Assembly (NCBI GenBank): GCA_032433595.1
Contig: JASWJB010000108.1
Location: 57,307-121,306 of the forward strand
Direction: 5' to 3'
Length of the DNA stretch: 64,000 nucleotides
Origin: Conoideocrella luteorostrata
Taxonomy: Eukaryota > Ascomycota > Sordariomycetes > Hypocreales > Clavicipitaceae
Of the stretch, positions 1 through 11,768 are shown one piece after another. How positions within the stretch are numbered: position 1 is the stretch's first letter; each line of letters opens with the position of its first letter. The notes beneath the pieces are model-generated. The model was not told the DNA's origin. It saw only the letters and a program-made list of their open reading frames with translations, and made no database searches. A program made the position numbers and the translations under genes.

Positions 1-651
1 GTAGAAACCGATCGTGAGCAGAGGCCACAATGTGAGGATCTTGACGGTTAAACTTCACCTGCGTCGCTCCGGCAAACCAATCACAGAATGTAAGGGCAGG
101 CTGCCTGGGCCGTCGCAAGTCCCACCGATGAACATAGCCATCCACAGAGCATGTCGCAAGCATATCCGGGTGGTGGGCCGAGAAATTAACATCGGTAATG
201 GCGCGGCTGTGGCCATGAAGCGAGTGCTCTATTGCACCGGAACTTGAGTCTTCTCTTAGGTTGAGGTTCCATACCAAGGCGCGATGGTTAGCAGTAGACA
301 CCACCCAGTAGTCTCGAGAGGCAAATGGAGACCACTGGACATCACAGACCAGCCACGGAAGCCCAGGGCTTTTCAGTCGCCGAGGCGGATTATATGGCGA
401 GTCCAGGTCAATAATGGCCAATCCGTCCGGACTTGATGTCATGCATTAGCATAAAAAAGCAGCAAGCCATGCGGATGAAGGATAACTTACGACGCAAGCG
501 CGATATCGCGACCAGACGGAGATATCGTTGCTGATCCCACGAGACCATCCACATGAATAGAGCCATCTGAATCAAAGCTCTCACTATCGTACGCGGACTT
601 GATGATCCTGCCCTTCCTAGGCGACTCGGATCGCTGGACGAACGACGGCAT
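1..651 (-). CDS. MTC5: WDR59/Mtc5-like SEA (GATOR2) complex WD40 protein, N-terminal part
   Basis: Exons on the minus strand are 651-491 and 431-1, and the gene runs off the left edge. The 59-nt intron (432-490) has GTAAGT and AG ends. The start ATG at 651 is preceded in frame by a TGA. The spliced protein reads IALASPDGLAIIDLDSPY across the junction, followed by WD40 blades with HGHSRAITDVNFSAHHPD, CSVDGYVHRWDLRRP and CDWFAGATQVKFN. This block is characteristic of WDR59, the Mtc5/Sea3 subunit of the SEA complex, which acts at the vacuole in amino-acid signalling to TORC1. The first 50 or so residues are charged and serine-rich. The RWD and RING-like C-terminal parts expected in the family would lie outside the window. 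Identity rests on remembered family sequence, but the match is dense. Confidence 0.9.
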
Positions 652-1493
652 TATAGCTATTGGTCACGTCCGACAGGACTTGCTACAGAGTTCATGTCGT
701 GGCTCATGTGAGCTTTGTAGGTTGGCATGCGATGCCCTTCAAGCTAGGAAGCCGAATAAGCCGAAATCCTTGGCAGCATGCTCAGGTCTGGCATCCACGG
801 CGTCCTTTGGCGATGTCGCTGTGGCGGAAAGAGCAAGGTTGATGAACGTTGAAGTCGGCTGAAGCTATCCAGTGAACTGTTGGAGGGTACAAGGGGTGTG
901 AGTGAACTGAGGTCACGCATGCAGGTATCCCATCCGCAAGGGTTATGTGGTGGAGTACATGCAGAAGAACTACAGATCCCAATGCGAGTGACTGGCATAG
1001 CTTGCACGGGTAACGTTAGCCGACTTGGAGATGGCGTAGTTATGCCATGATGAGTAGGCAAAAGAGCAAGAAAATAGAAAACAGGAAGCTCTCAATGATT
1101 CTTTAGTCTTTTTCTTCTTCCACCAGGCCAGGCCAGTCCGGCACCCTGTGGCGCCTTGCAGTTAATCAATTGGTACCAGACGAACGCCAGTTCGCCATCG
1201 ACACCGCTGTCACTGCTGGAACCTTCAGGGGACCCTCCTCTCTCAGCCCCTCGTCCCAACGCAGCCCTCAGTGCAGAGCTGTCGCATGCCACATGCATGT
1301 CGCAATGCCCCGCCTCAAATATCCATGTCCTTGCACCCTTCTACCCTTCCCTCAACGTTTGCGAGTCGACAAGTTGCGGTAACAAGATTCGTTCAGAGAT
1401 ACATCCCTTTCTCAAGTCTCGTGCCCTTGGATTGCTCTTCTCTTCAGACAAGATATCCGAGGTTTCATTCGGTCGCCTACGGCAACAGTCAAA
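652..1493. other. Divergent intergenic region between MTC5 and ubc13
   Basis: Promoter and 5' leader region shared by two divergently transcribed genes. Several open frames cross it on both strands, but none has recognisable content and one overlaps the first exon of ubc13. I see no gene here. Confidence 0.6.
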
Positions 1494-2185
1494 ATGGCAC
1501 TTCCCAAACGCATTATCAAGGAGACTGAACGCCTCATGGCAGAGCCGTATGCTTGAACCTTCCGTCCAGCTAGATTGTCTTCAGCCCGTGGTTGAGTTTG
1601 CATCTAATCTGAGCTGATTGTATTTTGTTACAGTGTTCCAGGAATTAGTGCCGTCCCCCACGAAGACAACCTGCGCTATTTCGATGTCGAGATCCACGGC
1701 CCAACCCAGTCACCTTACGAAGGTGCGCAAGTCTTCCCTGCCTTAAACCATCCACGCTTTGCAATGTGTACTAACTAGCTCGAAATAGGCGGTATTTTCA
1801 AGCTGGAGCTCTTTCTTCCAGATGACTATCCAATGACCCCGCCTAAGATCCGGTTTCTCACCAAAATTTTCCACCCAAACGTCGACAAGCTCGGCCGTAT
1901 CTGCTTAGATGTTCTGAAGAGTGAGTAGACTCGGCTCCATCCATCCACACAGTTATGTCCATTATCTATGTTACATCAACACAATATCTGACTACATTTT
2001 TGTCAGACAACTGGTCTCCCGCCCTGCAAATCCGAACAATCCTCCTCTCCATCCAAGCTTTACTCGGCGCCCCGAATCCCGATGACCCCCTCGCCGCGGA
2101 TGTAGCCAAAAGCTGGAAGGAAGATGAACAAGCGGCGATTGCAACTGCCAAGGAGTGGACAAAAAAATATGCTCAGCCCGAATGA
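1494..2185 (+). CDS. ubc13: Ubiquitin-conjugating enzyme E2 Ubc13
   Basis: Exons 1494-1546, 1634-1722, 1789-1920 and 2007-2185 join in frame to 150 residues, the usual Ubc13 length. The protein starts [18 protein letters not shown] and contains the E2 signature [16 protein letters not shown], with HPN near residue 78 and the catalytic cysteine at about residue 86. The C-terminus ends in [10 protein letters not shown]. Ubc13 works with an Mms2-type E2 variant to build K63-linked ubiquitin chains in post-replication repair and signalling. All three introns are short (66-87 nt) with GT..AG ends. It is convergent with the ATP synthase subunit d gene downstream. No residue looks abnormal. Confidence 0.97.
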
Positions 2186-2920
2186 GTTGATTTTAGAGAG
2201 AGCAATATGGCGCACACTGAAGAAGATACGCAGATTCAGCGGCATTGTAGGGCAAAATGAGATATGAGCATTCTGGGAGGAGTTTGATGGGTTTTTAAAT
2301 TTGTGCCGAATTCTTCTTATGCCGTGTTTTGTTTCTATTGTTCTACGTTTTAGAGGGCCGTTTCACTTTTGGGTTGCGTTGGCCTTGGGATGCTGACTTC
2401 TCCATAGCACAACATAGAAAGTTTATACAGGCTAACAACAGGTTCATGCCTTAATCTTGTGTCTAAATGGGTGATTAGACGTGTCGACTGCAAATTAAAC
2501 CGCTCTGTTCATTGTGCAATGGACGACAACGGTGGTGACAATTGCGCAGGCAAAGTTGTGTGCATGATATGATATCATGTATCCAAACTGAACAGGTAAG
2601 TGGTGGACAAGACATGTGGAAAGAGCACCCTTTGTTATAAAATGTAACGCCAGCTACACCCTCGTCTATAATAGCCTCGTCTATACGTTGGGTATCTCCT
2701 GGGATCATGAATCACCAATGCCGCAAACACTGAGTGTTCCTATCAACTGACCAGGCTGCCGATGCACAGGTCGGCCAGATATCACAGCGCACAGGGGGAA
2801 TTAGATAGAGTCAACTGGGTATTAGCAGAGACTATACTCCGCCTCCTCAAGTTTCTTGTATCTACAATGCTAGAGTACACAAAGGGAATAATTCGGGTAG
2901 CAGCTTGAAACGCGAGTTTA
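2186..2920. other. Convergent 3' intergenic region
   Basis: Holds the 3' ends of ubc13 (plus) and of the subunit d gene (minus). No open frame here resembles a protein, and no RNA gene or repeat is seen. Confidence 0.6.
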
Positions 2921-3690
2921 TTACACCATGGCCAAATCGCCAAACTTCTCCTGTAATAGACATTAGCACTGCTCTTTGGCCACTCAGACAGAATGTTCCT
3001 GTAACATACCTTGTATCCCGGCACCATCCATCTGCCCTTGGAGATGAGCTGGTTGGCCTTCTCATCAATAGATTTCTCGGCAGTAGCAACTTCGTCCTAT
3101 CAAAACTTAGTGTCCGGTTCATGCATTGATTCATTAATGTACATACGACAGTGAGATCCTCGAAGGGACGAGCCTCCTCAATGTTCTTCAAAGTAGCAGC
3201 GAGATCCTTGAGCTCAAGATCAACGGCCTGCTTGGTAGCCTCGGCGTTCTTGACGGCCTCGACCTCAAAGGCATCAATGGCTTTTAGCTGACGGCTGACA
3301 TCATAGGTGGTTGGCTTGAAGGCCTTGAAGCGCTTCTCGATCTCATCAACAATGGCCTGGTTCTTGAGCGAGGATCGGTAGGCGGAGAAATCGACCGTGG
3401 TAGCCTGCTCCTGGAGCTGCTGGATCTTGCGGCGAGCATCTTCGTTGCGCTTCTTGAAGGCTTGGAGGGAGGCAACGGTCTGACCACGGAGTCCCAGCGA
3501 GCTGGTGACCTTGGCCCAGTCGAGCTTAAGAGCTGCGCTTCGCTAGTTTCGCAGGAGTGAAAATTAGCTCATCGTCCTTTCACAAGGGGTTGGAATTCGC
3601 GGTCGCGACTCGCGGGCCGTAATCGGTAAGAAGGTTGATCAATTGCACCGCGCAGCCCAATTGAGCGTCTAGACTTACCGTGGCCGCCAT
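2921..3690 (-). CDS. atp7: Mitochondrial F1Fo ATP synthase subunit d (Atp7)
   Basis: Minus-strand exons are 3690-3679, 3542-3147, 3096-3010 and 2950-2921, giving 174 residues. The first exon is only 12 nt and encodes MAAT, with splicing into [20 protein letters not shown]. Later sequence includes [30 protein letters not shown] and the end EKFGDLAMV. These match the fungal peripheral-stalk subunit d in order and length. The subunit links F1 to Fo in the mitochondrial inner membrane. The 136-nt first intron is the longest of the three; 12-nt first exons are a common fungal arrangement. Confidence 0.94.
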
Positions 3691-4228
3691 TTTGATTATG
3701 TTTGGTGATCTCGTGGAGCAAAGAGCGGATGTGGTGAGGCTGATGATTTGCCATGCCGAACTTCTCCGATCAGGATTGCTGGTGTTTGAGATCACGTGAC
3801 GCGAATCGTGACACCACTTCAGCAACGGACCTGGCATTAGTTAGTTAATTATAGCACTCCTTTGGAAAACGGGGGAGCTTCAATTGGCGAGTCATAGTTC
3901 CTGGACAATTGAATGGCCGTTCTATCATTTACCTTGGCGTTTATGATGTGCACGGAGACATAGCAGAAATTTCTCACACATATTACCCGATCATTGAGTC
4001 AAACATATAAAACGAATTACGCTCTTGTGTGAGCTAATTCAAAGTAAATGAATCAGTTTAAGTAGTACAGACCAATCCATTGATGCCTTTTACAATTCCA
4101 TCAGTGATATGCGACATTCCGTTTTTTTTTAAATTTGGAATGGTAGCTACGGTTGCCAAAGACTAACACAACGCCACTATTGTGGTTGACAATAAGTTCA
4201 ATGTAGACTGCTCTTTCCAAAGACTTCC
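3691..4228. other. Intergenic region between atp7 and egd2
   Basis: Upstream region of atp7 and downstream region of egd2, both on the minus strand. AT-rich with a run of ten T near 4125. No gene or structured RNA is recognised. Confidence 0.5.
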
Positions 4229-5001
4229 TTAGATACTCAGGGCCATGATCGAGTTGACAATATCATTGTCGTTCTCTTTCAGTGCCTTTATGGCCTTTTT
4301 GCGACTGACGTTGGCTTGAGTCATGACAAGCTCAATGTCCTTATCCTCAAGACCCTCTGCGTCAACCTCCTCGCCATCGTCATCATCGTCGTCCTTCTTG
4401 GCCTCAGCAGACTCAACGGCCTTGCTGGGCTCACCGTGGTTGTGGCCGGCGTGGTCGCCCTCGGCGTTGGCAGCAGCCATCTGGGCAGCGGCGGCCTGCT
4501 GGGCGGTAGCGTTCACATCCTCAATCTTAGCCTCACCGAAAACACTGTGCAGACCTGTCAGATCCCGTTCCCACTATCACATCTATGCAAGCGGGGGTTT
4601 TGCAGCTACTAGCTTGGATTTTGACTAACATGTAGGTGTTGCTGTTGGGGGACTTGTAAACCTCCGGGTTGTTGATGACGAAAAGGACCTAGACAGCTCG
4701 AGTCAGTTCTCGATGCGTCCTCTCACTCATATGCCGCGCTGTAGCTGAGAAAATCACCACGTACGTTCTTGGGTCGGCGGAGAGTAACGCGGGTGATTCC
4801 AGGAACACGGGTAAGATGCAGCTTCTCAATGGCCTTGCGAGCCTTCTTTTCGTTGCGGTTGTGGATCACGGCAGTAGAGCCAGCGGGAAGGTTGGCATCG
4901 CCCTCCTCAACGTCGGAATCGTCGCTGCTGTCCTCCTGCTCCTCAACGGTGGGATTCTGAGTCTCCTCATCGGGAAGCTCCTCGACTCTGGGGTTCGCCA
5001 T
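4229..5001 (-). CDS. egd2: Nascent polypeptide-associated complex subunit alpha
   Basis: Minus-strand exons 5001-4765, 4688-4630 and 4544-4229 give 203 residues. An acidic N-terminus ([12 protein letters not shown]) precedes the NAC domain, with the basic ribosome-contact stretch [13 protein letters not shown], then [25 protein letters not shown] and [12 protein letters not shown], which is formed only after splicing. A C-terminal UBA domain is marked by [20 protein letters not shown]. The protein pairs with beta-NAC at the ribosome exit tunnel and binds nascent chains. Length, domain order and splice frame agree with fungal Egd2. Confidence 0.97.
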
Positions 5002-5754
5002 TTTGGTTACTGATGGAACACATAGCTGTTAGTTTGCTTCGACCCTCGGGTTTCGTAAAAATTTCGACAAAATATCGTTCCGGCGGTCGGATCGAACGGT
5101 GAAAATTTCCGCAATCTGCGACAGCGATTGAGTACTTACTGATTTGCTGAGCCTGAATTGTCTATTTCTGGCCTGAATGATAATTCTCCTCAGCTGTTTG
5201 TGCTTGAGGATAGCAACACGGCGAAATTCTAGGGTTTGGTGGACTGTGCCGCTAAGCCGAATTAGGTAATCACTCATTTTTCCGACAACTACTTCAACAT
5301 TCTCTCCAGTGACATGGCTGGTCAGCCGGTCAGACAGCAAAAGGAATTGACAAATCGTCACTGGCTACGGAGTACACTGATGAGCCAAAATGGGCGCATA
5401 TCATTTTGAACGAGGCATCATTACAGGCCAAAACAAATAAAAAAAATCACTTTAATGGATTTCCATTAGTTCGTCATACGTATCACACGTACTCAAAGCT
5501 GTGCTAATGCTCCATGCCTTGAATTCATTTTTATTTCTGAAATTCCGTGTTGACGCCGTTTTCATCGCTATGATGAAGTATGACATACAGCCCCTCCAGA
5601 ACGGGAGTATAAAAAAAATATATGGTAACAGGTCTTCTGTTGCCCCAGTGTTGATTTTTTTGTCCTGCCCAGGTCCATGCAGCTCGTTCTAATGCCAGCT
5701 TTCCGTTGCTCCAAAAGCACATCCCCGACTCCTGCCAGTTATCCAACCACCCAT
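5002..5754. other. Intergenic region between egd2 and rpl14
   Basis: Contains the egd2 promoter and leader and the rpl14 3' region. A single TACGGAGTA copy lies at 5365-5373. A 110-residue minus-strand frame (5361-5029) lies just upstream of egd2; it has no recognisable features and I treat it as leader sequence. Confidence 0.5.
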
Positions 5755-6262
5755 TTATGCGGAGGCCTTGACCTTGGCCAGAGCCTTGCGCTCCTCGAAT
5801 CGTCGCTGCTTCTTGAGTCGCATAACCTTGAAGCGATCGAAGTCGGACAGGTTCTTCCTCCTGGAGATCTGCTCACGCTTCTTGGCCCAGTTGCTCTCCT
5901 TCCACTTGGCGTCGATTTCATTCTTCTCCCAAAGCTTCCTGACGGTACCGTTGCGTGAACCGCGGATGAGACCCTCAACAACAAATTGAGAGAGGAGGCA
6001 CTTGGCAAGGGGGACGGATTGTCTGGGGACAGCCAGAGTAGGGTCGGCAGAGGGTCCGTCGACGAGAACCTATAAGTCATGATTAATCCCACATTCATAG
6101 TCGCTCCTTTCCCACCCGTCATGTTCAACGTACTCGCTTGTGGTCGATGATCTCGACAATGGCAGCAAGTCTGCCGGCAAATGGGTGGTCGCCGTTGATG
6201 GCAACAACGCGGCCGACCTCAACGAGGCGCCAGTTGGATCCCTCAATCACTGCTTCGCCCAT
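5755..6262 (-). CDS. rpl14: 60S ribosomal protein L14
   Basis: Minus-strand exons 6262-6134 and 6069-5755 give 147 residues. The start reads [20 protein letters not shown], then [20 protein letters not shown] at the junction and [17 protein letters not shown] after it. The C-terminal half is strongly basic ([37 protein letters not shown]), as in eL14. It is a structural protein of the large ribosomal subunit. The intron is 64 nt, too small to host a snoRNA. Confidence 0.96.
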
Positions 6263-7771
6263 TGTGACAGTGTTCTAATGGTCTTTTGTCAGTCGCAATG
6301 TCGGAAAAAATATTTGCAGTCGCTTTCAATATCGAATGCAAGAAGGCGCGATGATATTCATACCAATAGTCGAAGACGATTTGCCGTTCGTTAGGTGGAT
6401 GGATTCTGTAGCTTCTCACGCCGTGGAGTCGCCGATGACTTTTTGATCGCTCGGCTATTTGGGTGTGGGCGGGCAGAAATTCATCCTGTGCCCTAAGCAA
6501 AATTTTCGGACTTTTGGTTTCGCCACACTCCGTGATCGGATCCGCACTCAGCGTGCACGGACCACTCAGCTTATACTTCTTTCTGAACTTTTTTCCGCCG
6601 CTATTTTGAAACTTGCTCTTTACGCAGCTATGTCTGCGACTCTTTTCAACAGAGCTCGCAAGCATCAATTGACTTGAAGAGATGGATGACCCCAATTGGA
6701 TTGTCTGTGTTCAAATAGCCAAGGTAAGCTCATTGTCTAATTTCATTCTCCGACCACGCGCGCATCGTTATGATGAGGTAATTTGCGATTGATTCCTTTC
6801 GGTGGCTCTCTTTCGCCGGAGTAGCTAAACCGGTTGGATAGGTGATATTCAATTCTTACATATTCTGAAGACATGTATTCATATGTCACTTGACAATTAC
6901 TCTTTTACTGTTGCTCTGTATAACAGTCACGCTGACGGTCATAATTCACAGCAGATTCTATTCATATTTCCTTGCTTTCATCCGTAGACTCGACAATTCG
7001 TAACTCGAAATAACATATACCGGCTACACCCTGCCGGAGAATATTGACTAAATTTACATGACATGCACAATAATGGACTTCCACTGCGCGGCGTAAGGAG
7101 TCTGGCCGTGGTCAGAGTCCATGCCGCAGAATAAGCTATTCGCAATAAACTTTCCGCTTAACTTTGCTGCTACATTGTCGTAGAATTGCGTTATTGAGGT
7201 TGACCTCTGACTTTAATGAATTGATTGGTTTTGCATGTAATATAATTAATAGAGATCTCCCATTGCGACTATGGCTTTACCTCCCTTCCTTGCATGTACC
7301 AATCTCCTAACATCAACAATCCCATAGAATGGCATCCCTTGTCTCGCAGATTTATGGCTACTTCAATGATGATAGCACAATGATCAGACAAGATGGCAAG
7401 CTAATTGCTCTCTCGAGACAGTTGAGGGTTATGGTGAGTGTATACAAAGAAGTCAGCAAAAGCTATGGTCGCAATGAAAAACCGCTCCAAAAATAAGTAG
7501 CACGCAAAACTCTTATCAATTTATCTGAGTCTGGTAGATTTTTTATTCTCTATTTTCCCTTGAACTCTACAGACATCTAACCGATCTTCCTGTATAGCCA
7601 CTTCTAGCTGGCTACTAATGCCAAGCAATTGTCGTCGATAACGAACTTCTTGCGTCTGATAACCGGCCACAATATTCAACACTTTCTCTTTGACGCGGTT
7701 TTCCATTTGAAGTAGCGTCCTATAGCTCATGGCACTCACAAACATGTTGTCAACCCGTGTACATTTCCAGC
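6263..7771. other. Long intergenic region upstream of rpl14
   Basis: About 1.5 kb with no supported gene. It starts with the rpl14 promoter and leader and ends at the 3' side of the 91-residue gene. Two small open frames face each other, 7329-7496 plus (55 residues) and 7745-7521 minus (74 residues, charged and helix-like). Neither resembles a known family nor has other gene signals. Confidence 0.45.
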
Positions 7772-8209
7772 TTAAGCCTTGCCCTTGTTCTTCAACTCTT
7801 GCTCCTCCTCTGCCGCGATCTGTGCATCAATCTTGGCCCCCTTTGATGGCTCATTTCCATGTAACTTGGCCTAATGGTAGTCAGTAGCTGCAAATTAATA
7901 TGGGGATCTGGCGGCGGACATACGTGAAGGGTCGGATCCTTCTTTAGAGCAGCTGTCTCGCGGTCATCACCTTCCTCTTTCTGTCTCTGTGGTCGTATTA
8001 GTACTTGTATCCAAACTGAGATGTACATTGCGAGGGAAACCAACCTCTTCGGCAGCTAGGCGATTGGAAATAGATCTTGAGTCCTCTATTACGCTGTTAG
8101 TATATCATTGTAGTGGTGTGATTGATATACACCAACTAGGATCATTCAGCAAGTGTGAATGAGTCTGGCCTTCTTCATAAGGCACGGCATTGTTTGAGTT
8201 TCCGGACAT
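7772..8209 (-). CDS. Small hydrophilic conserved-looking protein, 91 residues
   Basis: Minus-strand exons 8209-8137, 8085-8045, 7986-7924 and 7870-7772 join in frame into 91 residues. The product is highly charged and probably disordered: it starts MSGNSNNAVPYEEGQTHSHL, continues DSRSISNRLAAEE, RQKEEGDDRETAALKKDP and HGNEPSKGAKIDAQIAAEEE, and ends NKGKA. It has no membrane segment or signal peptide. The first two introns use GTTGGT donors instead of the GTRAGT type seen elsewhere, so those two junctions are less certain. The pattern of four short exons all keeping frame supports a real gene. I do not recognise a named family; a stress- or conidiation-type hydrophilic protein is only a guess. 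Confidence 0.7.
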
Positions 8210-9302
8210 GGTTGAAGGTTGTGTATAGGAAGTACGGCAGTGTGGTAGTATGGTAGTAGGTTTTCGAATGAGTTTTAAATAAAAGTGTTAAAAAGGAGGA
8301 AATTAAACTGGCGGCTCGTGGTATTTATTGATTCCGCTTAGGTTTTACATGATGATGTCGTTGGCGGAGCCCTTGCTCCACGGTTTACTACATACACGAC
8401 GTCATCAGCTCGTCACATCAACCCAGCCGATGGACATCGAATCTTCTGCACATCTTTCTGTGAGCACGTGATGACGATATAATCGGGTCGCGGACCTACT
8501 TGAACCATAAAGGTTGCTTTGATGTGCGGCTTGTCATTGCATGATTCTAGTATAAGCTCTGTAAGGTTGGTGAAGTATTGTATTATAACGCAATTGAACC
8601 GTAGCTGCGGTCGACACGAACGGCACAAGTAAATGTCCTGCTGTCTGCTCACTAAGCTAACAAGAATCAAGATTTGCTAGAGTAGTAAGGAATGACGCGT
8701 GACTGCTAGCTAGAGCTCAAAGATTGGTCCTTTTAGCTGCAGCCGATGAGAATCTGTCAACCATATCAGCCTCGGAAAATAATACTCTACATGACAAAGA
8801 AGCAGCATTATAATAAGGAGTACTCCGTACTGTCAGCTCGTACGATGCGACACATACTCCGTACGGAGTACCCCGTACAGGCAACTACTAGTAGTAGTTA
8901 CTCCGTAGTTTCTGGCAAGACAGCGACAGCGGCAGCCACACGAATCATAGGGACCTTAGGGCCAATTAAAACGGACATGTCCCGCTAGCTGAGCAGCTTA
9001 AAATGCAGGCCACAGCGCAGGGGCTTGATAGGATCAGCGAATCCGCGGGGCGAAATAACCTCATCTCTTCCCTAGTGGGGCAATTGCGAACCAAAAAGGA
9101 GAGACCCTAGGGAGGGGCCAACGCAGCTGTTTCATTCGCCTCCTTGTTCGAGCAAAGGGAAAAAAGCTGGCCCGCATCATATTTGCATTCGTTGCACCGA
9201 AACAACGAAACGATTGAAAGTTTCTTGATTCCAATTTTCAGTAACAGGAGAGGCAGAGACGGTGGTAGGCAAGCTGCGACTGTGTTTTGCAGGCCTACCA
9301 AG
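8210..9302. other. Divergent intergenic region with palindromic 9-mer cluster
   Basis: Separates the 91-residue gene from the desaturase-like gene. It contains a cluster of TACTCCGTA/TACGGAGTA elements at 8817-8907. The last 160 bases are open in frame with the downstream gene. Confidence 0.55.
8817..8907. repeat. TACGGAGTA palindromic element cluster
   Basis: Four exact 9-mers: 8821-8829, 8855-8863, 8862-8870 and 8899-8907. The middle two overlap to form the perfect 16-bp palindrome TACTCCGTACGGAGTA at 8855-8870. Intergenic, in front of a divergent gene pair. Confidence 0.9.
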
Positions 9303-10698
9303 ATGGAAAAGCACATTGTGTTTGATAAAGCTCTGACTAGAGCTGACGTTGCTGTTCTCGAGAGCTTGGCCAAGGACATTGAAACGCATTCCCGCCCGCA
9401 AAAGAAAGTAGCACAAAGTGAAGAATCCGACCTAGATTCCGGTTTAGGGTCAGAAACGACGAGCGGCGATGAAGCTACGTCCTTGCGGCAAAATGACGCC
9501 AAACTTGTCGCGGGTCTAAAGGCAGCTCGGGATCCCAAGAGCACCCAATTTGAACCGACGGTACTCATATCAGTCGATGACTGTCCAGCTTACCTTCACC
9601 CCATCCTCAACAAGTACCTTTTACAGCCGTATATTCGCCAGGCTCGGAAGATTGTTCGACACGAGACTGATGTGGCCATGCTCACTCATCTCATCCTTTA
9701 CTTTACTACATCGGTGCCCAGCGCACTGCTGCTATTTCGACATTTCACTTATCTGCACGCAGTTCTTCATTTCATCATGCAAATGTACTACGTTGGGACG
9801 TACACGTTAATGCAACATCAACATATCCACCAACGGGGAATATTAGCCAAACAGTACAGGCTCTTTGATGAAGCATTTCCTTATTTTCTTGATCCGATGA
9901 TGGGCCACACTTGGAACTCTTACTATTTTCACCATGTGAAGCATCATCATGTCGAAGGCAATGGACCTGATGATTTGTCAACAACTATCCGATATCAGCG
10001 GGACAGCATCCCCGATTTGCTACACTATATCGGCCGGTTCTTTTTCCTTATTTGGCTTGACCTCCCTCGGTACTTTCTCCGCAAGAATAGACCTGGAATG
10101 GCTCTTCAGGCGACTGGCTCAGAGTTTGCAACTTATATGTTTTACTACACAATGTCCCGGATTGTGGGGAACAAACCGACTTTTTTTGTGTATATTCTTC
10201 CATTTCTGATGTTACGACTGGGTTTAATGATTGGCAACTGGGGCCAACATGCTTTCGTGGACCAGGATGAGCCAGACTCTGACTTCCGATCCAGTATCAC
10301 CCTCGTTGATGTTGCAGTATGTTTTGACGGGTTTGTGATAAAGCTTTGACGCGGGAAAGGGCTGACACGTATGATAGAGCAATCGATTCTGCTTCAACGA
10401 CGGCTACCACACCTCACATCACCTCAACCCGCTCCGCCACTGGCGTGACCATCCCATCTCATTCCTGGAACAGAAGGACACCTATGCCAAGGAGAGTGCC
10501 CTTGTATTTCACAACATTGATTTCTTAATGATTAGCTTCCGTTTGATGGCTAAAGATTACGAACACCTCGCGAAGTGCCTGGTTCCTATGGGCAACCAGA
10601 TAAATCTGTCGATGGAGGGGAGAGTGCAGTTACTGAAAAGGTTGACGAGAAAGTTTACAGAGGAAGAAATCAAGGAAAAGTTTCGCAAAACGCAGTGA
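9303..10698 (+). CDS. Fatty acid desaturase-like membrane protein
   Basis: Exons 9303-10316 and 10378-10698 give 444 residues. I start at MEKHIVFDKALTRADV because an in-frame ATG at 9144 would add 53 residues of unremarkable sequence; the upstream start is possible. After a charged serine-rich region come several hydrophobic segments and three histidine boxes of the membrane di-iron desaturase/hydroxylase fold: HQHIH (HxxxH), HHVKHHHVE (HxxHH) and, formed across the splice, GYHTSHHLNP (HxxHH). The C-terminus is basic (KRLTRKFTEEEIKEKF). The family acts on lipid substrates in the ER. No cytochrome b5 domain is seen. The exact substrate cannot be told, and it does not look like a delta-9, delta-12 or sphingolipid desaturase that I recognise. 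Confidence 0.8.
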
Positions 10699-11180
10699 TA
10701 TGAATAAACAATAAGCATAATTTTGATTGCACGGCAAAAATTGAGATTGGCATAACTATGGCGCATTATATAGAATGAGACAACACCCAAAAATAAAACT
10801 GGTATGTCACAGCTCGGGTCAGTCTGACGTGATTGGCCAGTGAAAGTCAAGGTCAACTCCAAGACCAAACCAATAACTAGTTAGTTATAATAGTTGACCT
10901 ACAGAATTTAATTGAAAGACGATGATGGCATAAACCTCGGCCACAGTTTGCAGGGTCAACGGCACAGACCCACCTCAATCCAGTTGGCAGACGTCATTTC
11001 GGAGCTACGACAGAGAGCTCCGCTGGAAACCAACTGCCTCGACTGACTGACTTGACTTGCACGCCGTATCAACATCCTCAGTTCAATTCTCACTCTACCA
11101 TATTGAATTGACACGCAACCCCAATCGACAAGAACTCACCCCACCCAAGCCTCAAACCCACAACCACATCTCGCATCAAA
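10699..11180. other. Intergenic region before the Fmp46-like gene
   Basis: 3' region of the desaturase-like gene and promoter of the next. The last 150 bases are pyrimidine/CA-rich, typical of a fungal 5' leader. No gene is seen. Confidence 0.5.
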
Positions 11181-11768
11181 ATGTTCCGCTTCGTAAGAAA
11201 CCCGGCTCCCTCTAATCCCTCAGATTCCTTGCCTTGGCCAGCTACTAAAACTGAAGTTTCGCAGCGCAAAACCCTCGATATCGTGACTGTCTTCCACAAA
11301 GCTTCCTCCCCGTCCTCAACCCGCGTCACGAACCTCGTCAAGCAAATCTCCGCCAACGCCCAGGCCGGTGCAACCCTCGACCAGGCCAGCGACCACTCGC
11401 CCCAAACGAAAGCCAGCCGGGACCCCTTCGAGCTCAACATCACCGAGGATTCTCCCACGGCCGACCAGCTCCAAACTATTCTGGAATATGTCGGCAGGGG
11501 AAGCATCTCAAAGATCATCAAGGGCGCAAATGATGAGAAGGACGCGGTAAAGAAGTTCAGAGAGAACAAGGAGAGCTTTTTGAGACCTGTGGTAAGTTTT
11601 TTTTTCTTCTTTTTTTTTTAATTGTATACATTGGGTGATGAAGGAAAAGGAGAGAGAATCGAAAAAGGCTAATGAATGTAGACTGTGGATTGGAACAACG
11701 GCAAGGCCGTCGCGGGGGATAATGAGAGTGAAATTCTGAAGCTGCTGAAGGCGCAGAGCAAGGAATAG
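11181..11768 (+). CDS. fmp46: Fmp46-type putative mitochondrial redox protein (DUF1687)
   Basis: Exons 11181-11591 and 11682-11768 give 165 residues. The protein starts MFRFVRNPAPSN; sequence such as TLDIVTVFHKASSPSS, DPFELNITEDSPTADQLQ, ILEYVGRGSISKIIKGA and, after the intron, TVDWNNGKAVAGDNESEIL matches the fungal Fmp46 thioredoxin-fold family. No CxxC motif is present in this copy. The family is assigned to mitochondria and described as putative redox proteins; the biochemical role is not established. Downstream sequence to 12.6 kb is leader of the next gene. Confidence 0.85.

Noticed and set aside
1156..1617. 153-residue plus-strand open frame
   Set aside because: It overlaps ubc13 exon 1 in another frame and has low-complexity Ser/Pro content with no family resemblance.
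6243..6695. 150-residue minus-strand open frame
   Set aside because: It overlaps the rpl14 start in a different frame and lies in its leader; no protein-like features.
7329..7745. Facing small frames 7329-7496 (plus, 55 residues) and 7745-7521 (minus, 74 residues)
   Set aside because: Short, without recognisable motifs, splice context or conservation evidence; they could be exons but I cannot support it.
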